From contig NZ_CP007128.1 of NCBI RefSeq assembly GCF_000522985.1, positions 4,944,220 through 5,008,219 of the forward strand: a DNA stretch of 64,000 nucleotides. The letters are read 5' to 3'. This document shows, piece after piece, positions 35,960-44,526 of this stretch. Both the position numbers and the translations under genes were made by a program. This DNA comes from Gemmatirosa kalamazoonensis. Lineage in GTDB: Bacteria; Gemmatimonadota; Gemmatimonadetes; Gemmatimonadales; Gemmatimonadaceae. The notes beneath the pieces are model-generated. The model ran no database searches and was not told the origin of the DNA. It saw only the letters and a list, made by a program, of their open reading frames with translations. Position 1 is the first letter of the stretch. Every line of letters begins with the position of its first letter.

Positions 35960-37273
35960 TCAGACGCCGAGCGGCGTCGCGGCGCGGGACGCGGGAAGCG
36001 ACGGCACGGCAGGCTCGTTAGGCACCGCGGGCGCGTCGGCGTCGAGCGCGAACAGGCGCCGCACCGAGGCCGCGAGCGCCGCCGCGTCCGCGTCGCCCGA
36101 GAGCGCGGCGAGCGGCTGGTGCAGCAGCTTGTTGACGAGACGCGTCGCCATCTCGCGCACGATCTCGCGCTCGCGCGGGTCGACGGCACCGAGGCGCGCG
36201 AGGGCACGCTCGACCTCGAGGTCGCGCACGCGGGCCGCCTCGTCGCGCAGTTGGGCGATGGTCGGCTGCAGCGCGCTCGTGCGCTGCCACCGCTCGAAGC
36301 GGGCGGCCCACCGCGACACCTCGGCCTCCGCGTCGGTGTGGGCGTGCGCGGTGGCCGCCCCGGCCTGCCCCCACGCGCCTAACGAGTCGACGTCGATCAC
36401 GCGCGTCGCGGAATGCTCGGCCAGCTCGGGCGCGACGTTGCGCGGCACGCCGAGGTCGACGAACGTGCGCCGCCGCGGCGCCGTGCGGGCGAGGTGCTCG
36501 CGCCGCAGCACCGGCGCGGCGGACGACGTGCACGTGAACACGACGTCCGCGTCCGCCACCACCACCTCCAGCGCCTCCCACGACGCGACCGCGGCGCCGT
36601 GGCGCGCGGCGAGCGGCAGCGCGCGGTCGAGCGTGCGGTTCACAAGCACCAGGCGCCGCGTCCGCGCGCCGGAGAGCGCGCGCAGCAGGTCCGCCGCCGT
36701 CGCCCCGGCACCCACCACGACCACCGACGCATCGCTGAGCGCCGCGACGCCGCCGAGCGCGCGCACGCCCGCTTCGGCGACCGAGTGCACCCCGGAGGTG
36801 TGCGGCAGGTGCGGCCGCGCGCGCTTGCCGGCCGCGAGGGCGAGCGACACCGCCCGCTCGATCACCCGCCCCGCGACGCCGTCGGAGCGCGCGTCGGTGA
36901 GGGCGCGCTTGATCTGCGACACGATCTGCGTCTCGCCGAGCACCATCGACTCCATCCCCGACGCGACGCGCGCGAGGTGCGCCGCGGCGGCCACCCCGGT
37001 GTACGTCACGAGGTAGTCGCGCAGCAGCTCGGCGGGCATCGCGGCGCGATCGGCGAGCAGCGCGATGAGGCGCTCGGTCGCGGCGTGGAGGTCGTGCTCG
37101 TCGGCGGCGCCGTACAGCTCCACGCGGTTGCACGTGGAGAGCACGAGCACCTCGCGCAGCACCGCGCGCTCCGCGACCTCGCGCGCCGCACCCGCCCACG
37201 AGGCGAACGCGGCGCGCTCGCGGATCCACAGCGGCGCGGTCCGATGATCGAGGCCGACGACGAGAAGGTTCAC
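35960..37273 (-). CDS. hemA: Glutamyl-tRNA reductase
   Basis: 437 residues; reduces glutamyl-tRNA to glutamate-1-semialdehyde, the committed step of the C5 pathway. Seen: VVGLDHRTAPLWIRERAAF, the catalytic Cys in LVLSTCNRVELY (about residue 49), VASGMESMVLGETQIVSQIK, the NADPH loop VVVVGAGATAADLLRAL and TFVDLGVPRNVAPEL, and the C-terminal dimerisation helix. Start GTG 37273 gives the normal N-terminus VNLLVVGLDHRT; no clear ribosome binding site. It lies 44 bases after hemY. Confidence 0.93.
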   Translation of the reverse strand: MNLLVVGLDHRTAPLWIRERAAFASWAGAAREVAERAVLREVLVLSTCNRVELYGAADEHDLHAATERLIALLADRAAMPAELLRDYLVTYTGVAAAAHLARVASGMESMVLGETQIVSQIKRALTDARSDGVAGRVIERAVSLALAAGKRARPHLPHTSGVHSVAEAGVRALGGVAALSDASVVVVGAGATAADLLRALSGARTRRLVLVNRTLDRALPLAARHGAAVASWEALEVVVADADVVFTCTSSAAPVLRREHLARTAPRRRTFVDLGVPRNVAPELAEHSATRVIDVDSLGAWGQAGAATAHAHTDAEAEVSRWAARFERWQRTSALQPTIAQLRDEAARVRDLEVERALARLGAVDPREREIVREMATRLVNKLLHQPLAALSGDADAAALAASVRRLFALDADAPAVPNEPAVPSLPASRAATPLGV

Positions 37274-37317
37274 GCGAGGAACAGTAAAGCTCGCGGCGAG
37301 ACGAATCATCCGTCGGA

Positions 37318-38763
37318 TTACGTAGAGGGCGAGGCGGCCGCGCTCGGGACGTCCCCGGAGAGCGCACGCGCCGCGGCCCGTTCCCCCGACGCGATACAGT
37401 CGGGGACGCCCACACCGCGATAGGAATTCCCGGCCAGCGCGAGCCACGGCGTCGCCGCGACCCGCGCCTCGATCCGCCGGACCCGCTCGGGGTGCCCCAT
37501 ATGGTACTGCGGCATCGCCCCCACCCAACGGGACACGAGCTCGAGCTTGGGCGCGGCCGTGACGCCGAGCGTGCGGCGCAGCTCCTCCCGCGCGATGGCG
37601 ACGAGGTCCGCGTCCGGCCGCGTCACGAGCTCCGGCCGCTGGGCCCCACCGATGAACACGCGGAACAGCCGCGTCCCCGCCGGCGCGCGGCCGGCGTGCT
37701 TGCTCGACACCCACGTGCACGCCTGCGCCGGCCGCCCCTCCGTCCGTGGAACGACGTAGCCCGTCCCGTCGAGCGGGTGTGGGACCTCGTCCGCGGCGTA
37801 CGCGAGCGACACCGTCGCCGTCGACCCGAGCTCGATCGACGCCAGCTCCGCGGCGAGCGCCGGGTCGCTGTCGGCGAGGAGCCGCCCCGCCACCGGCGCC
37901 GGCGTGGCGACGACCACCGCGTCGCACCGAAGCGTCTCACCGCTCGCGAGCTCGACGACCGCGCCGTGGTCGCCCTCCTCCGCTGGCCCGACCGCGCGCA
38001 CCGGCGTCGCGCGGCGGATCGTCGCGTTAGGCGCGCGCTCCAGCGTCCGCTCCACCGCGTCCACGAGCTCCTGCAGCCCGCCGGGGAACGTGAGGAACGG
38101 CGAGCCCGCGGCCGCCGGCGCGGTGCGTCGCCGTGCGCGCATCCCGGCGAGCAGCGAGCCGTGCTCGCGCTCCATGGCGCGGAGCTGCGGGAACGTCGCC
38201 TCCATGCTGAGCCGCGTGCCGAACCCCGAGAAGATGCCGGTGAGCAGCGGCTCGCAGACGCGCTCGTACATCTCGCGCCCCAGCCGCCGCGACATGAACG
38301 ACGCCACCGACTCGTCGGGCAGATGCGCCCTCGACTTGCGGAGCGGCTCGGTGGCGAGGCGCAGGAGCCCGATCGGCGACAGCAGCCCCGACGTCGCGAT
38401 CGGCAGGACGCGCGACGGCACGAGCCCCGAGAGCCCCTGCGGGAGCCGCTTCAGCCGGCCGCCGAGCGACACGAAGCCGCCGCGGGCCGCGGTGCCCACC
38501 AGCCGGTCGGCGATCCCCACGCGCTCGGCGAGCGATCGCGTGCCGGGCTTCGTGGCGAGCATGACGTCGGGGCCGTGCTCGATCATGTAGCCGTCGACCC
38601 GCTCGGTGCGCACGATCCCGCCGAGCCGCGCGGCGCTCTCGACGAGCGTGACGTGCGCGCCCGCGGCGGCGAGTCGTTCGGCGGCGGACAGCCCGCTGAT
38701 GCCGCCGCCGACGACGACGACGTGCCGCACCGCGGGGTCGCTCGGGCGAGGATCGGAGTGCAT
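37318..38763 (-). CDS. hemY: Coproporphyrinogen/protoporphyrinogen oxidase, HemY family
   Basis: 481 residues; oxygen-dependent FAD enzyme. Seen: FAD motif VVVVGGGISGLSAAERLAAAG, GGIVRTERVDGYMIEHGPDV, EPLLTGIFSGFGTRLSMEA, FPGGLQELVDAVE and the C-terminal FAD loop ALAGNSYRGVGVPDCIASGERAA. HemY proteins of organisms with a B. subtilis-like ferrochelatase act on coproporphyrinogen III (then called CgoX). Start ATG 38763; ATG 38778 adds five residues. First gene of the haem operon, 70 bases after the GMC oxidoreductase gene on the same strand. Confidence 0.9.
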   Translation of the reverse strand: MHSDPRPSDPAVRHVVVVGGGISGLSAAERLAAAGAHVTLVESAARLGGIVRTERVDGYMIEHGPDVMLATKPGTRSLAERVGIADRLVGTAARGGFVSLGGRLKRLPQGLSGLVPSRVLPIATSGLLSPIGLLRLATEPLRKSRAHLPDESVASFMSRRLGREMYERVCEPLLTGIFSGFGTRLSMEATFPQLRAMEREHGSLLAGMRARRRTAPAAAGSPFLTFPGGLQELVDAVERTLERAPNATIRRATPVRAVGPAEEGDHGAVVELASGETLRCDAVVVATPAPVAGRLLADSDPALAAELASIELGSTATVSLAYAADEVPHPLDGTGYVVPRTEGRPAQACTWVSSKHAGRAPAGTRLFRVFIGGAQRPELVTRPDADLVAIAREELRRTLGVTAAPKLELVSRWVGAMPQYHMGHPERVRRIEARVAATPWLALAGNSYRGVGVPDCIASGERAAARALSGDVPSAAASPST

Positions 38764-38833
38764 CGGCAGAACGTACATCCACCCCGAGCCCCCACCCATC
38801 CGGGGTCGCTCGTCCGTACGCCGGTGGAGCGCC

Positions 38834-40609
38834 CTACGTAGTGGTACGGGCGGCGGTGGGCTCGGCGGCGGGCGCCGACACGCTCTCCGCACGCGGCCGG
38901 CGGGCGCGGTCGACGATGCGGTCGGCGAACCGGTCGGCGAGCGCGGCGATCGTGAGCGACGGATTCGCTCCCACCGGTCCGGGCATGATGGAGCCGTCGG
39001 CGACGTACAGGCCATCGTGGCCATACACCTCGCCGTACGGGTCCACGACGCCCTCGTCCTTCGAGACGCCCATCGGGCAGCCGCCGAGCGGGTGCACCGT
39101 GATGACGCGGCGCAGGTACCAGAGCGGGTCGTCCTGGAAGTGCTCCGCGCCCCACGAGTCGGCCATCTGCTTCATGACCTCGCGCACGCGCGTGAAGTAC
39201 CGCCACGACGCGTCGGTGCTCCAGTCGTTCTCGAGCCACCCCTTCTCGTCGAGCCACATGCGGCCGTCCGGCACGTCGCGCCCCATGCCGAGCAGCGGGA
39301 TGGTCGTGGACGAGCGCGTGCCGGGGCCGAGCATCCCCGCGAGCTCGCCGCCGAGCTCCGTGTCGGCGCCGGCGTGGAAGACGCGCTGGAGCTGGTGCCA
39401 CGCGAAGCGCAGCCCGCGCCGCGCCGAGTCGCCCATGGCGGTCATCTGCAGCATCACGGCCATGAACGCGGGCACGCCGGCGTCCTCGACGTAGAAGCCG
39501 CGTCCCGCGGCGCCGTCGCCGTCGAGCGTGTCGCCCACGCGCAGCGCGCTCGTGATGACCGGTCCGTAGCTCGGCTCCATCGCGCGCGGCACGCGCTTGC
39601 CGTCGCGCTCCTCGTGGCAGTCGAACGCGAACGTGAGCAGGTCGCCGTTGCCGCAGAAGCGGGTGCCCAACGCGGGGCTCAGCGCGGGCAGCGCGTGGCG
39701 GTTGCGCAGCAGCAAGTACGTCGAGCCGTACGTGCCCGCGGCGAGGACCACGCGGTCCGCGGTCAGCGTGAGCCGTGGCTGATCCTCGACGCGCGGCGCC
39801 GACGTGTCGTGACGTACGTACTGGATCTCGTAGCCGCCTCGCGCGTACGGCGTGATGCGCTTCACCTCGGCGAGCGTGCGCACGTCGGCGCCCTGCTCCA
39901 CCGCGCGGCTGAGGTAGTTGTGGTCGAGCGTGTTCTTGCTGCCGTAGTTGCACCCCGCGTCGCACTCGCCGCACAGCTGACACGTCACGCGCGCCTTGCC
40001 GTGCAGGTTGTGCGAGCCGTCGTCGACGAGCTCACCGGGCGACGGCGGCGCGCCGTCGCGCGCGAACGTGATCGCGAGCCGCGGGAGCAGCCAGTCGTTC
40101 GCGCGCCCCATCGCCTTCGCGGCCTCAAACATCGCGCGCGTCTTCGGCGTGTCGCGGTACGGCGCCTCGCCGAACGGGTACGGCATCGCGTTCATCATCC
40201 GCTCCACGCGGTCGTAGTGCTCGTCGAGCGCGGCGCGGTCGACCGGCCACTTGCGGTAGCCGCCCGGGTAGTGCCCCTGCGGGTCATCGTCCACGAACCA
40301 CTTCTCGTCCTTGCGCAGCAGCACATTCGCGTAGATGAGCGATCCGCCGCCCAGCCCACTCGACACGAGGCTCTCGACGCCGCGGAACGACCAGACGTCG
40401 TACAACCCGTACAGCCCCTCGCTCGGATCCCAGAAGTTCTTCGCGAAGCCGGCCGGCGTGCGCGGGAACGACCCGGGCGGGTACGCCTTCCCGCGCTCCA
40501 GGACGCACACGCGCAGCCCCGCCTCGGCCAGGCGGTAGGCCATCACGGATCCGCCGAAGCCGGAGCCGACGATCACGACGTCGAAGTGGGTATCGGTGGA
40601 GAGCGTCAT
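38834..40609 (-). CDS. GMC-family oxidoreductase (cholesterol-oxidase-like)
   Basis: 591 residues; FAD-dependent alcohol oxidase/dehydrogenase. FAD fold at VVIVGSGFGGSVMAYRLAEAG (residues 11-31), LERGKAYPPG, SSGLGGGSLIYANVLLR, and the C-terminal HPLGGCPMGVSKDEGVVDPYGEV and VADGSIMPGPVGANPSLTIAALAD with the active-site His and Asn. It also carries a Cys-rich stretch CQLCGECDAGCNYGSKN (about 205-221), seen in the bacterial cholesterol-oxidase-like branch; whether it binds metal is unknown. The physiological substrate is unknown; sterol-like alcohols are the family precedent. Lies downstream of the patatin/decarboxylase/hydrolase genes on the same strand, separated by repeat C. Confidence 0.85.
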   Translation of the reverse strand: MTLSTDTHFDVVIVGSGFGGSVMAYRLAEAGLRVCVLERGKAYPPGSFPRTPAGFAKNFWDPSEGLYGLYDVWSFRGVESLVSSGLGGGSLIYANVLLRKDEKWFVDDDPQGHYPGGYRKWPVDRAALDEHYDRVERMMNAMPYPFGEAPYRDTPKTRAMFEAAKAMGRANDWLLPRLAITFARDGAPPSPGELVDDGSHNLHGKARVTCQLCGECDAGCNYGSKNTLDHNYLSRAVEQGADVRTLAEVKRITPYARGGYEIQYVRHDTSAPRVEDQPRLTLTADRVVLAAGTYGSTYLLLRNRHALPALSPALGTRFCGNGDLLTFAFDCHEERDGKRVPRAMEPSYGPVITSALRVGDTLDGDGAAGRGFYVEDAGVPAFMAVMLQMTAMGDSARRGLRFAWHQLQRVFHAGADTELGGELAGMLGPGTRSSTTIPLLGMGRDVPDGRMWLDEKGWLENDWSTDASWRYFTRVREVMKQMADSWGAEHFQDDPLWYLRRVITVHPLGGCPMGVSKDEGVVDPYGEVYGHDGLYVADGSIMPGPVGANPSLTIAALADRFADRIVDRARRPRAESVSAPAAEPTAARTTT

Positions 40610-40640
40610 ATGAACGTCATCCTCGGCTGGAGCTCGTGCG

Positions 40641-40790
40641 TCTCACGCGGAGGCGCGGAGAACGCGGAGAACTGCTCTTGCTGTGTGATCGAACCGCAGA
40701 GGACGCAGAGGGTCGCAGAGAACCCCAGCGGTCCTCTGCGTCCTATTCGGTTCAATGGTGTTCTCCGCGTGCTCCGCGGCTCCGCGTGAG
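40641..40790. repeat. Nested hairpin repeats: family C1 inside family C2
   Basis: Outer arms CTCACGCGGAGGCGCGGAG... (40641-40672) and ...CTCCGCGGCTCCGCGTGAG (40760-40790) enclose an inner hairpin, GAACCGCAGAGGACGCAGAG (from 40691) paired with TCCTCTGCG...CGGTTC (to 40754). The outer type occurs alone at 61330-61411 and the inner type alone at 48457-48539, so one element has landed in the loop of another. It fills the 184 bases between the metallophosphoesterase and GMC genes. Confidence 0.85.
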
Positions 40791-40793
40791 CCA

Positions 40794-42551
40794 TCAGGAG
40801 ATCGTCAGGCCCGGCGCCGCGGCCGCGGCGTAGCCGCCGGAGCCGGGGCGCACGATGCCCGGAATGACGATCGGCGATTCGATCAGCTCGGGCGCCGTCG
40901 CGTGCGGGTCGTCGGGCACCAGCAGCGACGGCGTGGCGTCGCGCGGCTCGGCGGGGCGCCACTTGCGCGCGACCCGGTGGAGCTTGATCGGGTAGATGCG
41001 CAGCGCGCCGTCGGGCGTGACCTGCAGCCGCAGCCAGCTCTTGTAGTCCTCGATCCGCATCGAGGAGAACGCTTCCGTGTTGTGGCGGTGGAACAGGTTG
41101 AGCGAGATCAGGAGGTAGAGCCCCATGATCACCGAGCCGACCACGTAGCCGCCGACGAGCAGGAAGCCGCCGACCGTGAGCCACTGCAGCCACTGCGGAC
41201 GGCCGGCGAGCACGTTCGCCGCGAATGCCGCGCCGATCCACCCCGAGAAGAACGCCGCCAGCAGATGCGCCAGGGCGTGCAGCGTGCCGCCGAGTCGCTT
41301 CTGCGTCGGCGAGTGGGAGTCGGTGAACGTGACGAAGCCGAACACGACGAGCACGCCCCACACCATCGCCGTGGGGCTGAGCAGCACGGCGTCGCGCAGC
41401 GCGGCGAGCGCGCGCGTCGGCTCCCTGAGCGACACGGCGCCTAACGGCACCTTCACCGACCAGCCGAGCAGCAGGTACAGCACCGCGGTCAGGATCCCGA
41501 ACTTCGGGTTGTGCCTGATGAACAGCAGGTTCCCCCACGACAGCCGCTTCGACTCCTCGACGCTCGGGAACGACGCCTTCAGCGTGTAGCCCTCCGGAAG
41601 CGTCGCGACCTCGGACACGTCGTGGTGCGTCGGCGACAGGTACGCGCCGCCGCCGCCGGCGGTGATCTTCTGCCGGCCGTCGCGCGCCTCGTGGCGCCGG
41701 TAGTGGTGCAGGTCGCCCGAGAGGAACACCTCGATGCGCCGCCCGAACACCTCGCGCTCGAGGTAGTTGAGGTTTCGCTGGGTGAGCGACGGGTCGAACT
41801 TCGCGTAGCGCGCTTCCTCGATCCAGTGCGGCTCCGCGGTGCAGAGGATCACGCGCGCGTCGTCCTCCATCTGCTTCGCGACGCCGCGGAAGTACTCGAG
41901 CTGCGGGTCGTCGATGTCGGAGTCGAGCTGCACGTCGGTGCCGACGAGCCACCAGTGGTGCGGCAGCCGCACCGCGAAGTAGCTCACCGACTGGCGTGCC
42001 TGCCACCCGCCGAGCGCGCGGTCGCGCGTGCCGCAGAACAGCCGCGTGAACGACACCAGGCTGTCGTACCAGTCGTGGTTGCCCGGCACCGCGAAGACCG
42101 ACGGCTGCGGCTTCGCGCTGTTGGGCAGCGCGGTGCGGTACGGCGCGACGAGCTTCTGCTCGTACCACTCGCGGCTGGGCGTCGGGTACACCTCGTCGCC
42201 GCCGAACACGAGCACCTGGCCGCGCCGCGTGAGGTGCGTCGTGCCGCGCGGGTCGTCGACGCTCAGCGTCGGCTGCGCCACCTGGTGGGCGATGCCGTAC
42301 GTCGCGTTCCAGCCGTCGCCGGTGTCGGAGACGTAGTCGAGCCACAGCTCGTCCCACGTCGAGTAGTCGCAGACGCCGATGTCGCGGTGCGCGATCGAGT
42401 CGAGGATGCGGCGGTCGGCGTTCTGGCCGAACAGCTCCGAGACCAGCACGCGCATGCCCGTGCGCATCAGCTGGGCGGGATCGAACCAGCCGGTCATCGT
42501 CGCCCGCTCGCTCTTCGCCGGCACGCGCGGCGCCGGCGCCGATCCGGTCAC
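40794..42551 (-). CDS. Membrane-anchored metallophosphoesterase
   Basis: 585 residues. The N-terminal ~350 are a calcineurin-like phosphatase domain: LVFGGDEVYPTPS (metal Asp), FAVPGNHDWYDSLVSF (GNHD), LCTAEPHWIEEARY and LSGDLHHYRRHEARDGRQKITAGGGG (metal His pair). The C-terminal part has four or so membrane spans (FGILTAVLYLLLGWSV, MVWGVLVVFGFVTF, AHLLAAFFSGWIGAAFAAN, GGFLLVGGYVVGSVIMGLYLLI). I choose GTG 42551, because GGGAGG is 6 bases upstream and it overlaps the patatin stop as GTGA; ATG 42497 is the alternative. It would hydrolyse a phosphoester, possibly of a lipid given the neighbours. Confidence 0.82.
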   Translation of the reverse strand: MTGSAPAPRVPAKSERATMTGWFDPAQLMRTGMRVLVSELFGQNADRRILDSIAHRDIGVCDYSTWDELWLDYVSDTGDGWNATYGIAHQVAQPTLSVDDPRGTTHLTRRGQVLVFGGDEVYPTPSREWYEQKLVAPYRTALPNSAKPQPSVFAVPGNHDWYDSLVSFTRLFCGTRDRALGGWQARQSVSYFAVRLPHHWWLVGTDVQLDSDIDDPQLEYFRGVAKQMEDDARVILCTAEPHWIEEARYAKFDPSLTQRNLNYLEREVFGRRIEVFLSGDLHHYRRHEARDGRQKITAGGGGAYLSPTHHDVSEVATLPEGYTLKASFPSVEESKRLSWGNLLFIRHNPKFGILTAVLYLLLGWSVKVPLGAVSLREPTRALAALRDAVLLSPTAMVWGVLVVFGFVTFTDSHSPTQKRLGGTLHALAHLLAAFFSGWIGAAFAANVLAGRPQWLQWLTVGGFLLVGGYVVGSVIMGLYLLISLNLFHRHNTEAFSSMRIEDYKSWLRLQVTPDGALRIYPIKLHRVARKWRPAEPRDATPSLLVPDDPHATAPELIESPIVIPGIVRPGSGGYAAAAAPGLTIS

Positions 42552-44155
42552 GCCCCGCCTCCCATCATGCGCCCGACCGCGCCGCCGTAGGAGTCGATGA
42601 GCTGACCGGCGAAGAAGCGGCTGAACGTCATCACGGCCTCCGCGCCCTCGGTCATCGACCGCGCGCCGACGGGCCGGATGGTCGACATCAGCTTCGCGAA
42701 GTCGCCCATGTCGAGGTGCAGCACGCCGGCGCCCACGACCGGCCCGTTCGCGTCGTCGCCCTCGTGGAGCCGCGTGAACAGCGTCGTCGTGTCGCTCAGC
42801 ATGTCCAGCCCGGCGTCGTTCCGCACCTCCTTCTTGCCGGCGAGGTAGTAGCGGCGGCCGTCGTGCTGGAACCCGAGCTCGTACACCATGTACTTGAGCC
42901 CCGGCGTGCCGCCCGCCGAGAACAGGCGGAACACGCCCGCGCGCGCCGGGATGCCGGTGCCGAGCGGCGGGAAGTCGATCTCGCCCACCAGCTCTCCGGT
43001 GTGCGTGGGATCGGCGACGAAGCGCTGCACGTCGTGCACGGTGACCGTCGCGTGCATGGTGAGCGTCGTCGCCGCGCGCTCGCCCGCCGCGGCCCCCGCC
43101 TTCGGGTCGTCGACGCCTAACGCGAACGGGCCGGCCATGGTCTCGCGGAACGTGATGCCGAGGGGCTCGTCCTGCATCTGGGTGGCCTCCGGTGTGAGGG
43201 GGACGCCCTCGGCGCGCATGGCGTCGAGGTAGCGTACGGCGTCGAGGTAGCCGAGGGCGACGAGCGTGCGCGCGTCGACGCGGCCGAAGAAGAAGTCGGG
43301 GTCGAGCGGGAGCGCGGTGCGCGGCTTGATCACGTGCAGCACCACCGGCCGCGTGCGGCCGTACGGGCGCTCGCCGAACGCGACGTCCTGATTGATCTCG
43401 GCGATGCGCCGCAGCTCCTCGTGCAGCACGCCGCACGCCGACATCTCGATCATGTGCACGTACTGGCGGAACGCGCCGGGATAGTACGTCGGCGTGTTGC
43501 CGATGCACCACACGAGCCAGATCTCGTCGGCGCCGCGGCGCACGGCCTCGAGCAGGTTCGCGTCCTTGATCCACACCGCGTCGGTCCACGTCGCGCCGCG
43601 CGCGCGCACGGGCGGCATGAAGATGGGCAGCGAGATCCCGGCGACGAGCAGGTCGAGGTCGATGTCGGTGTGCGGGATGGCCTCGGCCGTCTTCCGCGTG
43701 AAGTTGCAGACGTTGAACGTGCCGTCGATGCCGCGGGCCGCGCGCACGCGCCCGACGTCGATGCCGAGATGCGGGAACACCGTCCCGGTCACGCCGTCCG
43801 CGTCGCCGAGCGCCATCGCGTTCGGGAGCTTCAGGTACTCCTCGATCGAGGTCGGCGAGGCGAACGCCTTCGGGTCGAGCGTGCGCCAGCGATCGCACAT
43901 CTCCGCCGGGGGCACGCCGGAGAGCAGCATCGCGAGGTTGATGGTGCCGCCGGACGTCCCGTCGCCGTGCGCGAAGCGGAGTCCCGCCTCGGCCAGCGCG
44001 CGGATCGCCCCGGCCTGGTAGGCGACGCGCATGCCGCCGCCCGCGAGCACGAGCGCGCGGCGCGGACCGGGCGCATCGTCCGCGGCGATCGACGGCGTGT
44101 GCGGCGCGATGACGCTGAACGGCGGCGTGACGAACCAGCTCGACGTGTGGGTCAT
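42548..44155 (-). CDS. Patatin-like phospholipase with a GMC-associated C-terminal domain
   Basis: 535 residues. Residues ~30-290 are a patatin domain: oxyanion loop LAGGGMRVAYQAGAIRAL, nucleophile in GDGTSGGTINLAML, and the catalytic Asp in WIKDANLLEAV (Asp-Ala in place of Asp-Gly). From ~335 comes a second domain, DPTHTGELVGEIDFPPLG, GVFRLFSAGG, MVYELGFQHDGRRYYLAGKKEV, DTTTLFTRLHEG, GVLHLDMGDFAKLMSTI, ending FFAGQLIDSYGG. From memory this second domain is otherwise fused to cholesterol-oxidase-like GMC enzymes and their alpha/beta hydrolases, which fits the GMC gene in this cluster. ATGA overlap with the downstream-read neighbour at 44155 and GTGA overlap with the phosphoesterase. Confidence 0.83.
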   Translation of the reverse strand: MTHTSSWFVTPPFSVIAPHTPSIAADDAPGPRRALVLAGGGMRVAYQAGAIRALAEAGLRFAHGDGTSGGTINLAMLLSGVPPAEMCDRWRTLDPKAFASPTSIEEYLKLPNAMALGDADGVTGTVFPHLGIDVGRVRAARGIDGTFNVCNFTRKTAEAIPHTDIDLDLLVAGISLPIFMPPVRARGATWTDAVWIKDANLLEAVRRGADEIWLVWCIGNTPTYYPGAFRQYVHMIEMSACGVLHEELRRIAEINQDVAFGERPYGRTRPVVLHVIKPRTALPLDPDFFFGRVDARTLVALGYLDAVRYLDAMRAEGVPLTPEATQMQDEPLGITFRETMAGPFALGVDDPKAGAAAGERAATTLTMHATVTVHDVQRFVADPTHTGELVGEIDFPPLGTGIPARAGVFRLFSAGGTPGLKYMVYELGFQHDGRRYYLAGKKEVRNDAGLDMLSDTTTLFTRLHEGDDANGPVVGAGVLHLDMGDFAKLMSTIRPVGARSMTEGAEAVMTFSRFFAGQLIDSYGGAVGRMMGGGA

Positions 44156-44526
44156 CGGCGGACGGCGTTCCAGTACCAGAGCGCGACGACGCCCGAGAGC
44201 AGGTCGAACCCGGCGACGCCGAGCGCGAGCGGCGAGAACAGGCCCCGCGACACGCCTAACGCCACCGCGGCCGACGCGCCGAGCTTCTGCAGCGCGGCCC
44301 AGAACACCGGCACGGGCATCGACACCGGCGCACGCAGCGCCTGCCAGAGCAGCCCGCCGAACAGCACCATGAACATGCCGACGATGCCGAAGAAGTGCGC
44401 CGCCGAGGCGTTGCCGACGTCGCCCCCGACCACGCGGAGGACGAGCCGCGGCGCGACGAGCTGCGTGGCGCCGCTCGCCACCGTCAGCGCGGCGATCGCG
44501 AGCAGCGCGCGCCGGGCGAGCGTCAG
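44152..44526 (-). CDS. Small membrane protein, unknown
   Basis: 124 residues with about four predicted spans (LLAIAALTVASGATQLVAP, HFFGIVGMFMVLFGGLLWQAL, LGASAAVALGVSRGLFSPLALGVAGFDLLSGVVALWYW). Read from CTG 44526, which overlaps the preceding stop as CTGA and gives a natural-looking start (TLARRALLAIAAL); the first ATG in frame, 44592, would add 22 odd residues and overlap the previous gene by 70 bases. The stop overlaps the patatin start (ATGA). I do not recognise the family. Confidence 0.65.
   Translation of the reverse strand: MTLARRALLAIAALTVASGATQLVAPRLVLRVVGGDVGNASAAHFFGIVGMFMVLFGGLLWQALRAPVSMPVPVFWAALQKLGASAAVALGVSRGLFSPLALGVAGFDLLSGVVALWYWNAVRR

Noticed and set aside
38834-40609. 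Cholesterol oxidase proper
   Set aside because: GMC family and Cys-rich motif fit the cholesterol-oxidase-like branch, but substrate cannot be read from sequence.
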